DNA from: CAZLWF01 sp031972835
GTDB taxonomy: Bacteria > Patescibacteriota > Minisyncoccia > Phycocordibacterales > UBA9973
DNA length: 57,628 nucleotides
Reading direction: 5' to 3'
Assembly (NCBI GenBank): GCA_031972835.1
Contig: DALYDX010000004.1
Location: 1 to 57,628, forward strand
The translations under genes were made by a program, and so were the position numbers. The notes under the pieces were generated by a model that was not told the origin of the DNA, did not search any database, and saw nothing but the letters and a program-made list of their open reading frames with translations. This document shows, piece after piece, positions 40,781 through 47,845 of this stretch. Each line of letters opens with the position of its first letter. Positions within the stretch are counted from its first letter, which is position 1.

Positions 40781-41374
40781 GACTTTTTTCAAAAATGTCT
40801 TCCTGTGGATCGGAGATATGCCGTGTCGACGAATCGCGCCATAGTGTTCCCGGGTTCCATAGCCTTTGTGTAAATAAAAGTTGTATTTTGGGTATTTTTT
40901 TGAGATTTTACACATATATCTATCTCTTGTGACCTTTGCACATATAGAAGCCAATGATATAACCGGCTCTTTTTCATCCCCTTTTATGATTGTTTTCTGT
41001 CGACTGAATTCTTTGGGTGCTTTTAGTCCACCGTCGAGCAATATTAGTTTGTAATCTTTATTTTGTAACTTATAGAGAGATTTCGAAAGCGCTTTGTTTA
41101 TCGACGGAACTATACCTAAGGAATCAATGTCTTTTGCAGAGACGAGTGTCGCAGAGTAATCACACTTCCCTTCTTTCTTCCATTTTTTAATTACTTCAAA
41201 CCATTCTTCGCGTTGCTTGTGATTTAATTTCTTTGAATCCTTAAGTTTTAGCTTGGCTTTATTGATAATTTTTTTGAAATCACTTTGCGGAATATCTATT
41301 CTAAATACACCAACAGCCACAGGTCCTGCTATCGGACCTCTCCCTGCTTCATCGATGCCGAAAATAGAATTCAT
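40775..41374 (-). CDS. rnhB: Ribonuclease HII
   Basis: RNase HII removes ribonucleotides from DNA and RNA primers. The 199-residue protein has the catalytic start FGIDEAGRGPIAGPVAVGV (Asp8, Glu9), LLDGGLK with the third acidic residue, and PVISLASICAKVTRDRYM with the fourth. The GYGTREHYGAIRRHGISPIHR segment recognises the 5'-phosphate side. An extended -10 (TGtTATAAT, 41381-41386) 6 nt above the ATG predicts leaderless mRNA. Confidence 0.96.
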   Translation of the reverse strand: MNSIFGIDEAGRGPIAGPVAVGVFRIDIPQSDFKKIINKAKLKLKDSKKLNHKQREEWFEVIKKWKKEGKCDYSATLVSAKDIDSLGIVPSINKALSKSLYKLQNKDYKLILLDGGLKAPKEFSRQKTIIKGDEKEPVISLASICAKVTRDRYMCKISKKYPKYNFYLHKGYGTREHYGAIRRHGISPIHRKTFLKKVL

Positions 41375-41380
41375 AGGCTC

Positions 41381-41389
41381 ATTATAACA
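41381..41389 (-). promoter_or_regulatory. rnhB extended -10, leaderless geometry
   Basis: On the minus strand TGtTATAAT has its hexamer at 41381-41386, with GAGCCT and then ATG at 41374. No -35 consensus is visible. Confidence 0.7.
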
Positions 41390-41394
41390 AAAAT

Positions 41395-41418
41395 AAAATC
41401 AGGATCTCTCCTGATTTT
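41395..41418 (-). terminator. Intrinsic terminator of the 41399-41734 gene
   Basis: A 10-bp stem (AAAATCAGGA / TCCTGATTTT, loop TCTC) contains the TGA stop codon of the gene and is followed by TATTTTTG on the minus strand. Confidence 0.85.
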
Positions 41419-41734
41419 TTTGAAATTCTTTGATTGCTAGTTTATAACCCTGTTTATTGCAATAAGCTCTTGGTTTGATATTTTCCAATATATATTCTTT
41501 TCCTTTCTCTTTAAGTAATTCTTTAGCTTGTATATACGTTTTATATGTCTGAGTAATAGTAAGCTTAAAAACTGCACAACTATAAAGAGTATAGAGAACT
41601 ACATTAAAAATGCATAATCCAACAGAGTCTAAACTTTCACTCGTAAAATACAGAAAAGAAATCCAAACAGCCATCCAAATTTCCATAAATATAAAGACTT
41701 TGTTTGCCAGAATACATTTTATATAATTTTTCAT
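41399..41734 (-). CDS. Small membrane protein, 111 residues
   Basis: The product has two probable membrane helices (VFIFMEIWMAVWISFLYF and VGLCIFNVVLYTLYSCAVF). They are followed by a cytoplasmic-type helical tail with AKELLKEKGKEYILEN and CNKQGYKLAIKEFQ. No family recognised. The open frame continues 20 codons further to a TTG. The ATG at 41734 is correct on promoter evidence, because the -35 and -10 lie inside the longer version. It is the first of three small genes with the same TTTGACAAAATAT promoter core. Confidence 0.65.
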   Translation of the reverse strand: MKNYIKCILANKVFIFMEIWMAVWISFLYFTSESLDSVGLCIFNVVLYTLYSCAVFKLTITQTYKTYIQAKELLKEKGKEYILENIKPRAYCNKQGYKLAIKEFQKNQERS

Positions 41735-41749
41735 GCTATTTTTTTGTAT

Positions 41750-41778
41750 AATATAAAGTAAAAGATATATTTTGTCAA
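41750..41778 (-). promoter_or_regulatory. Promoter of the 41399-41734 gene
   Basis: TTGACA (41773-41778) and TATATT (41750-41755) are spaced by 17 nt on the minus strand. The -35 lies 5 nt after the terminator stem of the gene above (41783-41808). Confidence 0.75.
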
Positions 41779-41782
41779 ATAT

Positions 41783-41808
41783 AAATACCGCCAAACAGGG
41801 CGGTATTT
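41783..41808 (-). terminator. Intrinsic terminator of the 41846-42097 gene
   Basis: A 10-bp stem (AAATACCGCC / GGCGGTATTT, loop of 6 nt). The short T-rich tail runs into the next -35 box. Confidence 0.85.
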
Positions 41809-41845
41809 GAAAGGTTCTTTGTTTTTAGAAAAAAAATAGTGAGAT

Positions 41846-42097
41846 TTAAATTTTCAAAACTATTTCTGGGATCGAATCCTGCGTGTAAACTCCACATGGA
41901 CATTTTAGAATAACGTTTCCGTCATCTGATAGTGTTGGGATAAGTGTCCTGTCTTCTTGCATGCCTTGATTCTTGCATCCATCGGCACTACAACATGTAA
42001 GATCATGCAATACTCTGGATTCCTGATATTCTTTTAGTTTTTTAAGTAATTCTTCACTACTCAAACCTGTTTCTTCTTTATTCAATTTTACTACCAT
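41846..42097 (-). CDS. Small cysteine-rich protein, 83 residues
   Basis: After a charged helical N-terminus (LSSEELLKKLKEYQESRVL) come DLTCCSADGCKNQG and, later, LKCPCGVYTQDSIPEIVL. Five cysteines in CC-x4-C and CxC spacing suggest a metal-binding site, probably zinc. Function unknown. It is a single-gene unit with promoter and terminator in the small-gene island. Confidence 0.65.
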   Translation of the reverse strand: MVVKLNKEETGLSSEELLKKLKEYQESRVLHDLTCCSADGCKNQGMQEDRTLIPTLSDDGNVILKCPCGVYTQDSIPEIVLKI

Positions 42098-42114
42098 AAT
42101 AATTAATTTTTTCC

Positions 42115-42143
42115 ATTATTGTATAAGAACAATATTTTGTCAA
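42115..42143 (-). promoter_or_regulatory. Promoter of the 41846-42097 gene
   Basis: TTGACA (42138-42143) is followed after 17 nt by AATAAT (42115-42120) on the minus strand. The T-tract of the upstream terminator (42150-42173) leads straight into the -35. Confidence 0.65.
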
Positions 42144-42149
42144 ATAAAA

Positions 42150-42173
42150 ATCACCTGGCAAATACCAGGTGAT
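42150..42173 (-). terminator. Intrinsic terminator of the 42175-42489 gene
   Basis: A 9-bp stem (ATCACCTGG / CCAGGTGAT, 6-nt loop) is followed by TTTTATTTG on the minus strand. Confidence 0.88.
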
Positions 42174-42174
42174 A

Positions 42175-42489
42175 CTATTTTATAACCCTATCGTTTCTAC
42201 GCAGAGTTTTATATTTCTTTTTATAGTTCAAATAACTATTTTTGAACTTCGTCTGCTTGCCATAAAATCTAGGCTCGCGGTCGAAAAAACCTATCGACAG
42301 TTCAGGGAGTTGAATAATTTCAATCGGAATTTTGCTTCTGAATTCGAACTCCTTTTTCGACTCTTCTTGTTCACTATCAATTACAATTATTTCTGCCTCT
42401 ACTCCTATATGCATCATTCCTATAAGAGTGGTAGTCCCTATACCAACGTGCCCACATACAATAACTCCTATATCTCCTCTGTTTGTCAT
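42175..42489 (-). CDS. Small hypothetical protein with degenerate P-loop-like start
   Basis: The 104-residue product begins MTNRGDIGVIVCGHVGIGTTTLIGMM: a beta strand, then a glycine-rich loop resembling Walker A (GxxGxGKT) but with Thr for the catalytic Lys. AEIIVIDSEQEES follows, and a basic C-terminal half rich in Lys, Tyr and Arg. It is far too short for a P-loop NTPase, so it may be a remnant or an unrelated fold. Its promoter shares its -35 with dnaE. Confidence 0.6.
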   Translation of the reverse strand: MTNRGDIGVIVCGHVGIGTTTLIGMMHIGVEAEIIVIDSEQEESKKEFEFRSKIPIEIIQLPELSIGFFDREPRFYGKQTKFKNSYLNYKKKYKTLRRNDRVIK

Positions 42490-42508
42490 AATATTTACAA
42501 TTTTCCTT

Positions 42509-42559
42509 ATTATAACAGAAATATATATTTTGTCAAAGATTTAATTCATCTGCTATAAT
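42509..42559. promoter_or_regulatory. Back-to-back promoters sharing one -35 element (dnaE and 104-residue gene)
   Basis: Minus strand: TTGACA (42531-42536), 16 nt, extended -10 TGtTATAAT (hexamer 42509-42514). Plus strand: TTGTCA (42530-42535), 18 nt, extended -10 TGcTATAAT (hexamer 42554-42559), with the dnaE ATG 6 nt later. The two -35 hexamers overlap in TTGTCAA, as at rnr. Confidence 0.78.
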
Positions 42560-42565
42560 CTCCTT

Positions 42566-45500
42566 ATGTCATTTGTCCATCTCCACACACACTCACACTA
42601 CTCCCTACTCGACGGACTCTCAAAAATCGACGATCTAGTAAAAGCTGCTAAAAACCATGGTATGGATGCACTTGCACTAACTGATCACGGGAGTATGTAT
42701 GGGGCTATTGAGTTTTATAAAGCCTGCAAGAAAGAAAATATAAAACCAATCATCGGAGTGGAAGCTTACATGGCTACCCGAACTCGTTTCGACAAAGACC
42801 CTGGACTTGATAGTAAGCGCTACCACCTAACACTTCTCGCAAAAAATGAAAAAGGTTATCGAAACCTCATGAAGCTTGTATCCCGAGCAAACATAGAAGG
42901 TTTCTATTACAAGCCACGCATGGACAAGGACCTACTACGACAATATAGCGAAGGGGTAATCTGTCTTTCTGGCTGCCCTGGAAGTGAATTCATCCATTTA
43001 GTCAAAAATAAAAATATCGATGAAGCAAAAAAACTTCTAGAGTTTTATGTAGAAATATTTGGAAAAGAAAATGTTTTTGTCGAAGTCATGAAGCATGATG
43101 AGATCGATTGGTACATACCACTACTTTCAGATATTGTTAAAATTTCCGAAGAATTGGATTTGCCAATTGTCGGAACATGGGATTCGCACTATCTACACAA
43201 AGACGATGCTATGGCTCAAGATACACTTGTGGCGATCAACACGGGCAGTGAAGTCGGAGAAAGTGGCATGAGTATGAAGAATGGAGACTACTCTTTCATA
43301 TCTGATACTGAGGCAAGGAATATTTTTAGAGATATCCCTGGAGGATATGACAACACATCAAAAGTTGCGGACCTAGTGGATATAAATCTGAGTTTAGGAG
43401 AATGGGTTTTTCCAAAATACGAAATCCCTGCCGGAGCCACATATGACGGAGAACTCAAAAGACTTACATATGAAGGATTCATATCTAGAGGTATCGAAGC
43501 AACCGATGAGATGAAAGAGCGTGTCGAATATGAACTTGAGATTATAAAAAATAAAGGTTACTCACCATACTTTCTAGTGGTATCAGATCTACTCCGATAT
43601 GCACGAGAAAATAATATTGTTACTACCACCAGAGGATCTGCGGCTGGCTCACTAGTATCTTATTTAAATTATATTACGACAGTAGACCCGGTTCATTTTA
43701 AACTTCCCTTTGAAAGATTCCTGAACCCGTTTCGACCCTCCCCGCCGGATATCGACATGGATATCGCCGACAACCGTCGCGACGATATGATTTCCTATGC
43801 AAAGAAAAAATATGGAACTGAAAACGTAGCGCAAATCGGAACATTTGGAACTATGATGGCGCGTGGCTCTGTCAGAGATGTTGCGCGTGCACTTGGATAT
43901 CCGTATTCAACTGGAGATAGATTGTCAAAAATGATTCCTATGGGCTCACAAGGAATGCCTATGACTATAGATAAAGCTTTTGAATTGGTTCCAGAACTAA
44001 AAGCTGCATACGATACTGAACGCGAAACAAAAGAGATTATAGATCTAGCAAAAAAAATGGAGGGTTGCGCGCGCCACATCTCAGTGCATGCTGCCGGAGT
44101 GGTGATCGCACCAACAGCAGTAGAAGATTTCTCTCCAATACAGTTCGATCCAAAAGGAGACAAAATCATCACTCAATACGATATGTACTCTATCGAAGAA
44201 GCAGGACTTTTAAAGCTCGACTTTTTGGGCATAAGAAATCTAGCAATACTTGGAGACGCTATCGAACGTATTAAAAAAATACGTGGCATAGATATTGATT
44301 TGGAAAAAATCCCTTACGATGACAAAAAAACTTTCGAGATGCTTGCTCGTGGAGAAACAGTCGGAGTATTCCAACTCTCAGGAGATGGCATGACTGTATA
44401 TGTAAAAGACCTGAAGCCAACATGTGTAGACGATATCAACGCTATGGTTGCACTATATCGACCAGGCCCCATGGATACTATCCCAGAATATATTCGTAGA
44501 AAAAATAACCCAGAACTTATCTCCTATCCAGACCCTAGAATGGAAAAATATCTGAAAGCTTCATACGGACTAATCGTATATCAAGACGACCTACTTTTCT
44601 CTGCGCTTGAGCTTGCTGGATACAACTGGGAAGAAGCCGATAAATTCCGTAAAGCTGTAGGCAAAAAGATTCCTGCAGAAATGGCCGCGCAAAAACAAAA
44701 ATTAATAAAAGGTATTGTTGCAAATGGCCAAACTCAAAAGTTTGCAGAAACTTTATGGAAACTTTTTGAACCATTTCAAGCATACGGATTCAACAAAGCC
44801 CATGCAGCAAGTTATGGAAAAGTGGCATATCAGACAGCGTATATGAAGGCTAACTACCCTGCTGAATACATGTCTTCTATTCTCACAGCAGAAAGCGACG
44901 ATATAGAAAAAATAGGTGAAGTGATTGCAGAATGTAAACGCATGGGATTTATAGTTCTACCTCCAGATATAAACGAAAGTTTCGGAGACTTCACTGTCGT
45001 GATCGAGGATGGTAAAGTCTCAAATAAAATTCGTTTTGGACTTCAAAGTATTAAAAATTTTGGAGAAGAAATCGGAAAAGCAATAATCCACGAAAGAAAA
45101 GAACATGGACCTTTTACTACTCTCGCAAACTTTCTAGAACGCATACACCACAGAAGTCTAAACAAAAAATCTCTCGAAGCCCTGATCAAAGCTGGTGCTA
45201 TGGATCTATATGGCGAACGTGGAATGTTGCTTGGCAACATGGATCTACTGCTCTCATACAACAAAGAAACCGCTAACAACAAAGGACAGGATTCTTTGTT
45301 TGGATCATTACCAGATACCAACAGTAAATTACATTTACAAAACACTCCCGAAGCAAAGGAGTCCGATAGGCTTTCTTGGGAAAAAGAATTACTTGGGCTA
45401 TATATCTCTGGTCATCCACTTGAAAAATGTTCACACTTGATAGAAAAAAGTGGTACCAATATCAAAAAAATAGCAGAAGAAACTGCAAACGGCTTCCCTG

Positions 45501-45739
45501 TTGTTTTTGTAGGAATGCTCCAAGAAATAAAAACTATAATTACAAAGAAAAATGAAAAAATGGCTTTCTTGAAAATTATCGATCTGACAGGCTCTATAGA
45601 AGCAGTATTGTTTTCTCGAACATTCGCACAATACTCCTCGTTTTTAAGTGAAGAAACTTGTCTAATATTTAAAGGAAAAGTTTCAATTCGAAATAATGAA
45701 AAGAGTATTCTACTCGAGGGTATAAAAATAGCTGAATAA
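42566..45739 (+). CDS. dnaE: DNA polymerase III alpha subunit
   Basis: This is the replicative polymerase. It has an N-terminal PHP domain with intact metal motif (HLHTHSHYSLLDG, ALTDHGSMYG). The palm has catalytic aspartates in PPDIDMDIADNRRDD (near residue 400). The fingers include YRPGPMDTIPEYIRRK and KSLEALIKAGAMD. The tandem HhH and an OB-fold domain close at residue 1057. The short tail after the OB-fold suggests that the usual tau-binding C-terminal domain is missing or reduced. The promoter geometry predicts a leaderless mRNA whose first base is the A of ATG. Confidence 0.97.
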   Translation: MSFVHLHTHSHYSLLDGLSKIDDLVKAAKNHGMDALALTDHGSMYGAIEFYKACKKENIKPIIGVEAYMATRTRFDKDPGLDSKRYHLTLLAKNEKGYRNLMKLVSRANIEGFYYKPRMDKDLLRQYSEGVICLSGCPGSEFIHLVKNKNIDEAKKLLEFYVEIFGKENVFVEVMKHDEIDWYIPLLSDIVKISEELDLPIVGTWDSHYLHKDDAMAQDTLVAINTGSEVGESGMSMKNGDYSFISDTEARNIFRDIPGGYDNTSKVADLVDINLSLGEWVFPKYEIPAGATYDGELKRLTYEGFISRGIEATDEMKERVEYELEIIKNKGYSPYFLVVSDLLRYARENNIVTTTRGSAAGSLVSYLNYITTVDPVHFKLPFERFLNPFRPSPPDIDMDIADNRRDDMISYAKKKYGTENVAQIGTFGTMMARGSVRDVARALGYPYSTGDRLSKMIPMGSQGMPMTIDKAFELVPELKAAYDTERETKEIIDLAKKMEGCARHISVHAAGVVIAPTAVEDFSPIQFDPKGDKIITQYDMYSIEEAGLLKLDFLGIRNLAILGDAIERIKKIRGIDIDLEKIPYDDKKTFEMLARGETVGVFQLSGDGMTVYVKDLKPTCVDDINAMVALYRPGPMDTIPEYIRRKNNPELISYPDPRMEKYLKASYGLIVYQDDLLFSALELAGYNWEEADKFRKAVGKKIPAEMAAQKQKLIKGIVANGQTQKFAETLWKLFEPFQAYGFNKAHAASYGKVAYQTAYMKANYPAEYMSSILTAESDDIEKIGEVIAECKRMGFIVLPPDINESFGDFTVVIEDGKVSNKIRFGLQSIKNFGEEIGKAIIHERKEHGPFTTLANFLERIHHRSLNKKSLEALIKAGAMDLYGERGMLLGNMDLLLSYNKETANNKGQDSLFGSLPDTNSKLHLQNTPEAKESDRLSWEKELLGLYISGHPLEKCSHLIEKSGTNIKKIAEETANGFPVVFVGMLQEIKTIITKKNEKMAFLKIIDLTGSIEAVLFSRTFAQYSSFLSEETCLIFKGKVSIRNNEKSILLEGIKIAE

Positions 45740-45740
45740 C

Positions 45741-45769
45741 TTGCCAAAAATTCGATCAAGGTGCATACT
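45741..45769 (+). promoter_or_regulatory. Promoter of the thr leader-thrS unit
   Basis: TTGCCA (45741-45746) is followed after exactly 17 nt by CATACT (45764-45769), preceded by TG. It starts 2 nt after the dnaE stop. The predicted start site, 7 nt after the hexamer, is the A of the leader-peptide ATG, the same geometry as dnaE and rnhB. Confidence 0.65.
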
Positions 45770-45775
45770 TGAATT

Positions 45776-45817
45776 ATGTTAATAAACGCAACAACTACAA
45801 CTACTACTACCACCTAA
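45776..45817 (+). CDS. Threonine-rich leader peptide of thrS
   Basis: The 13-codon open frame encodes MLINATTTTTTTT. Eight consecutive Thr codons (45791-45814: ACA, ACT, ACA, three ACT, two ACC) come just before TAA. Runs of codons for the regulated amino acid are the hallmark of attenuator peptides such as that of the E. coli thr operon. It sits upstream of the threonyl-tRNA synthetase gene. Next come sequences that can form alternative RNA hairpins. It lacks a Shine-Dalgarno sequence but is positioned for leaderless initiation. Too short for homology evidence; the case rests on codon content and context. Confidence 0.8.
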   Translation: MLINATTTTTTTT

Positions 45818-45873
45818 GGGGGTTGTATTCGTTCTACCACGAACCACAGCCCCCAAAAGGGGTATTTTTTATT
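45818..45873 (+). promoter_or_regulatory. thrS transcription attenuator (antiterminator and terminator)
   Basis: Strand 2 (45818-45826, GGGGGTTGT), right after the leader stop codon, pairs over 9 bp (one G-U) with strand 3 (45846-45854, ACAGCCCCC), capped by a GTTC/GAAC stem. Strand 3 can instead use its C run (45851-45854) to pair with GGGG (45859-45862) across an AAAA loop, followed by TATTTTTTATT, as an intrinsic terminator. Strand 1 (ACAAC at 45797-45801, within the Thr codons) can pair with GTTGT of strand 2. A ribosome finishing the peptide would mask strand 2 and favour termination. One stalled at early Thr codons would free strand 2 and give read-through. The terminator stem is short, which weakens the case. 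Confidence 0.65.
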
Positions 45874-45903
45874 AAAAAATCGCTCGAAATTATAATTTTA
45901 AAA

Positions 45904-45912
45904 TGATATAGT
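45904..45912 (+). promoter_or_regulatory. Possible second, unattenuated thrS promoter
   Basis: TGaTATAGT (hexamer 45907-45912) ends 7 nt before the thrS ATG, with only a weak TCGAAA match 17 nt upstream. If active, it would give a basal leaderless thrS transcript that bypasses the attenuator. Confidence 0.4.
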
Positions 45913-45919
45913 AACCCAT

Positions 45920-47668
45920 ATGAATGAAGAACAATTACACCCAATAAGACACTCTCTAGCACACGTTTTAGCTGCTGCTGTACGCGAGATTTACCCTGGA
46001 GCAAAGAATGCCATAGGACCATCTATAGAAGATGGCTTTTACCAGGATTTCGATCTACCTACACCTATCTCCGAGAAAGACCTACCGAAGATACAAGATA
46101 AGATGAATGAAATCCTTGCTCGCTGGAAAACTTTTGAGAAAAAAGAAGTAACAAAAGAAGAAGCCCTACAGGAATTTGCATGGAACGAATACAAGTGCGA
46201 ACTCATCAATGAATTTGCCGAAGAAGGAAAAAATATAACTTTTTATACTTCAGGAGATTTTATCGACTTGTGTAAAGGCGGACACGTAGACAGTATATCC
46301 GAAATAAAATCTGAAACTTTCAAACTCGACCGAGTTGCAGGTGCATACTGGCGTGGAAGTGAGAAAAATAAAATGCTTACTCGTATATACGGACTAGCAT
46401 TTGAATCAAAAGAAAAACTTGATGAGTATTTGACTATGCGCGAAGAAGCCCAAAAACGTGATCACAGAAAAATTGGCCAAGAGCAGAAACTTTTCTTCGT
46501 TGATGAAATGGTTGGTAAGGGACTAATCATGTGGCAACCAAATGGAACAATCATCCGCGATGAAATAGAAAAATTCGCTCGACAGATGGAAAGTGATGCT
46601 GGATATGTCCGTGTGGTTACTCCACACCTAGCAAAAGAAGAACTCTTCCTAACTTCAGGTCACCTTCCCTACTACAAAGACGATATGTATCCTGCTATGG
46701 TCATGGATGATGGAACATACTATCTAAAAGCTATGAACTGTCCGCATCACCATATAATCTTCCGCCACGAACACAGAAGTTACCGCGACCTACCTGTACG
46801 CATGGCCGAATACGGAACAGTATATAGAAACGAACTTTCTGGAACTCTAGCTGGACTATTACGTGTTCGATGTCTTGCTATGAACGATGCACACATATAC
46901 TGTCGCAAAGATCAGATTCGCGATGAATTCAAAGATGCATTACAGCTCACAATGAAATATTTTGAAATATTTGGATTAAAAGACTACTGGTTCAGACTTT
47001 CACTTTGGGATCCAGAACGCAAAGACAAATACGTAGACGAACCAGAAAACTGGAACTACACAGAAGGCGTATTACGTGATGTACTAGTAGAGCTCGGAGT
47101 AAAATTTATCGAAGTAAAAGACGAAGCTGCTTTCTATGGACCAAAAGTTGATATCCAATTCAAGTCTGTAATCGGCCGAACAGAGAGTATGTCTACAGTC
47201 CAACTAGACTTTATAGCAAAGAAACGTTTTGAACTTTCATATGTAGACGAAACAGGAAAGGTAAATGAAGAAATATTTGTAATCCACCGTGCACCACTCT
47301 CTACTCATGAGCGCTTCACAGCATTCCTGATCGAGCACTACGCGGGTATCTGGCCGACATGGCTTGCTCCAGTACAGGTTCGAATAGTCCCTGTTAGTGA
47401 AAAGTTCAATGATTTTTCTATGAACGTTTTAAGTAGTTTAAAATCAGCAGGAATACGAGCTGACCTAGATGGTGCAAGTGACACACTCGGCAAACGTATC
47501 AGAAATGCAAAAACTGAAAAAATCCCGTATATCATTGTTGTAGGTGAAAAAGAAGTTACAGCAAATTCTCTAACTGTAGAAAAACGATCTGGTGACAAAA
47601 TAGAAAATATAAGTCCTGAAGATTTTATTGAAATGCTAAATGAAGAAATCAGTACACGAAAATCTTAG
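45920..47668 (+). CDS. thrS: Threonyl-tRNA synthetase, without TGS domain
   Basis: ThrRS charges tRNA-Thr. The protein opens directly in the editing domain, with the HxxxH motif at His11 and His15 in IRHSLAHVLAAA, and with IDLCKGGHV later. The class II core has MNCPHHHIIF (zinc and motif 2 region), YRNELSGTLAGLLRVR, MNDAHIYC, and motif 3 IHRAPLSTHERFTAFLIEHY, plus a C-terminal anticodon-binding domain (WLAPVQVRIVPV). At 582 residues it lacks the ~60-residue N-terminal TGS domain. Upstream is a Thr leader peptide with attenuator. The last 29 nt overlap the next small gene. Confidence 0.97.
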   Translation: MNEEQLHPIRHSLAHVLAAAVREIYPGAKNAIGPSIEDGFYQDFDLPTPISEKDLPKIQDKMNEILARWKTFEKKEVTKEEALQEFAWNEYKCELINEFAEEGKNITFYTSGDFIDLCKGGHVDSISEIKSETFKLDRVAGAYWRGSEKNKMLTRIYGLAFESKEKLDEYLTMREEAQKRDHRKIGQEQKLFFVDEMVGKGLIMWQPNGTIIRDEIEKFARQMESDAGYVRVVTPHLAKEELFLTSGHLPYYKDDMYPAMVMDDGTYYLKAMNCPHHHIIFRHEHRSYRDLPVRMAEYGTVYRNELSGTLAGLLRVRCLAMNDAHIYCRKDQIRDEFKDALQLTMKYFEIFGLKDYWFRLSLWDPERKDKYVDEPENWNYTEGVLRDVLVELGVKFIEVKDEAAFYGPKVDIQFKSVIGRTESMSTVQLDFIAKKRFELSYVDETGKVNEEIFVIHRAPLSTHERFTAFLIEHYAGIWPTWLAPVQVRIVPVSEKFNDFSMNVLSSLKSAGIRADLDGASDTLGKRIRNAKTEKIPYIIVVGEKEVTANSLTVEKRSGDKIENISPEDFIEMLNEEISTRKS

Positions 47669-47819
47669 AGGCACTGTATCTGTAGAACACTTGCACCACT
47701 TCCGCTGCGGAGATTGCGACAGATGGTGGAGTATCGGAGATCCTAAGATTGCCAAGAAAAAAATTCTAGAATGGTTCTGCCCGTGGTGTGGTAAGAAACA
47801 AAAATTTATAAAAAAGTAA
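47640..47819 (+). CDS. Small zinc-ribbon protein, 59 residues, overlapping thrS
   Basis: ATG at 47640 (inside the thrS 3' end, another frame) opens a 59-codon frame ending TAA at 47817-47819. The product has FRCGDCDRWWSIGD and FCPWCGKKQKF, two CxxC pairs that form a zinc ribbon, with a basic tail. The 29-nt overlap with thrS implies translational coupling. A strong terminator overlaps its stop codon. Function unknown; nucleic-acid or ribosome binding is common for such ribbons. Confidence 0.75.
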   Translation: MKKSVHENLRGTVSVEHLHHFRCGDCDRWWSIGDPKIAKKKILEWFCPWCGKKQKFIKK

Positions 47820-47840
47820 AACCCCGAATTTCGGGGTTTT
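47818..47840 (+). terminator. Terminator of the thrS unit
   Basis: A 10-bp stem AAAACCCCGA / TCGGGGTTTT with a 3-nt loop lies at the stop of the small zinc-ribbon gene. It can also serve the convergent UPF0114 gene. Confidence 0.9.
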
Positions 47841-47845
47841 ATAGA

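Noticed and set aside
42175..42489. Calling the 104-residue protein a P-loop GTPase because of GHVGIGTTTL
   Set aside because: The Walker Lys is absent and the protein is too short for the fold.
45740..45919. T-box riboswitch controlling thrS
   Set aside because: The region is too short and lacks the conserved T-box sequence and specifier-loop architecture. The Thr codon run with alternative hairpins fits attenuation better.
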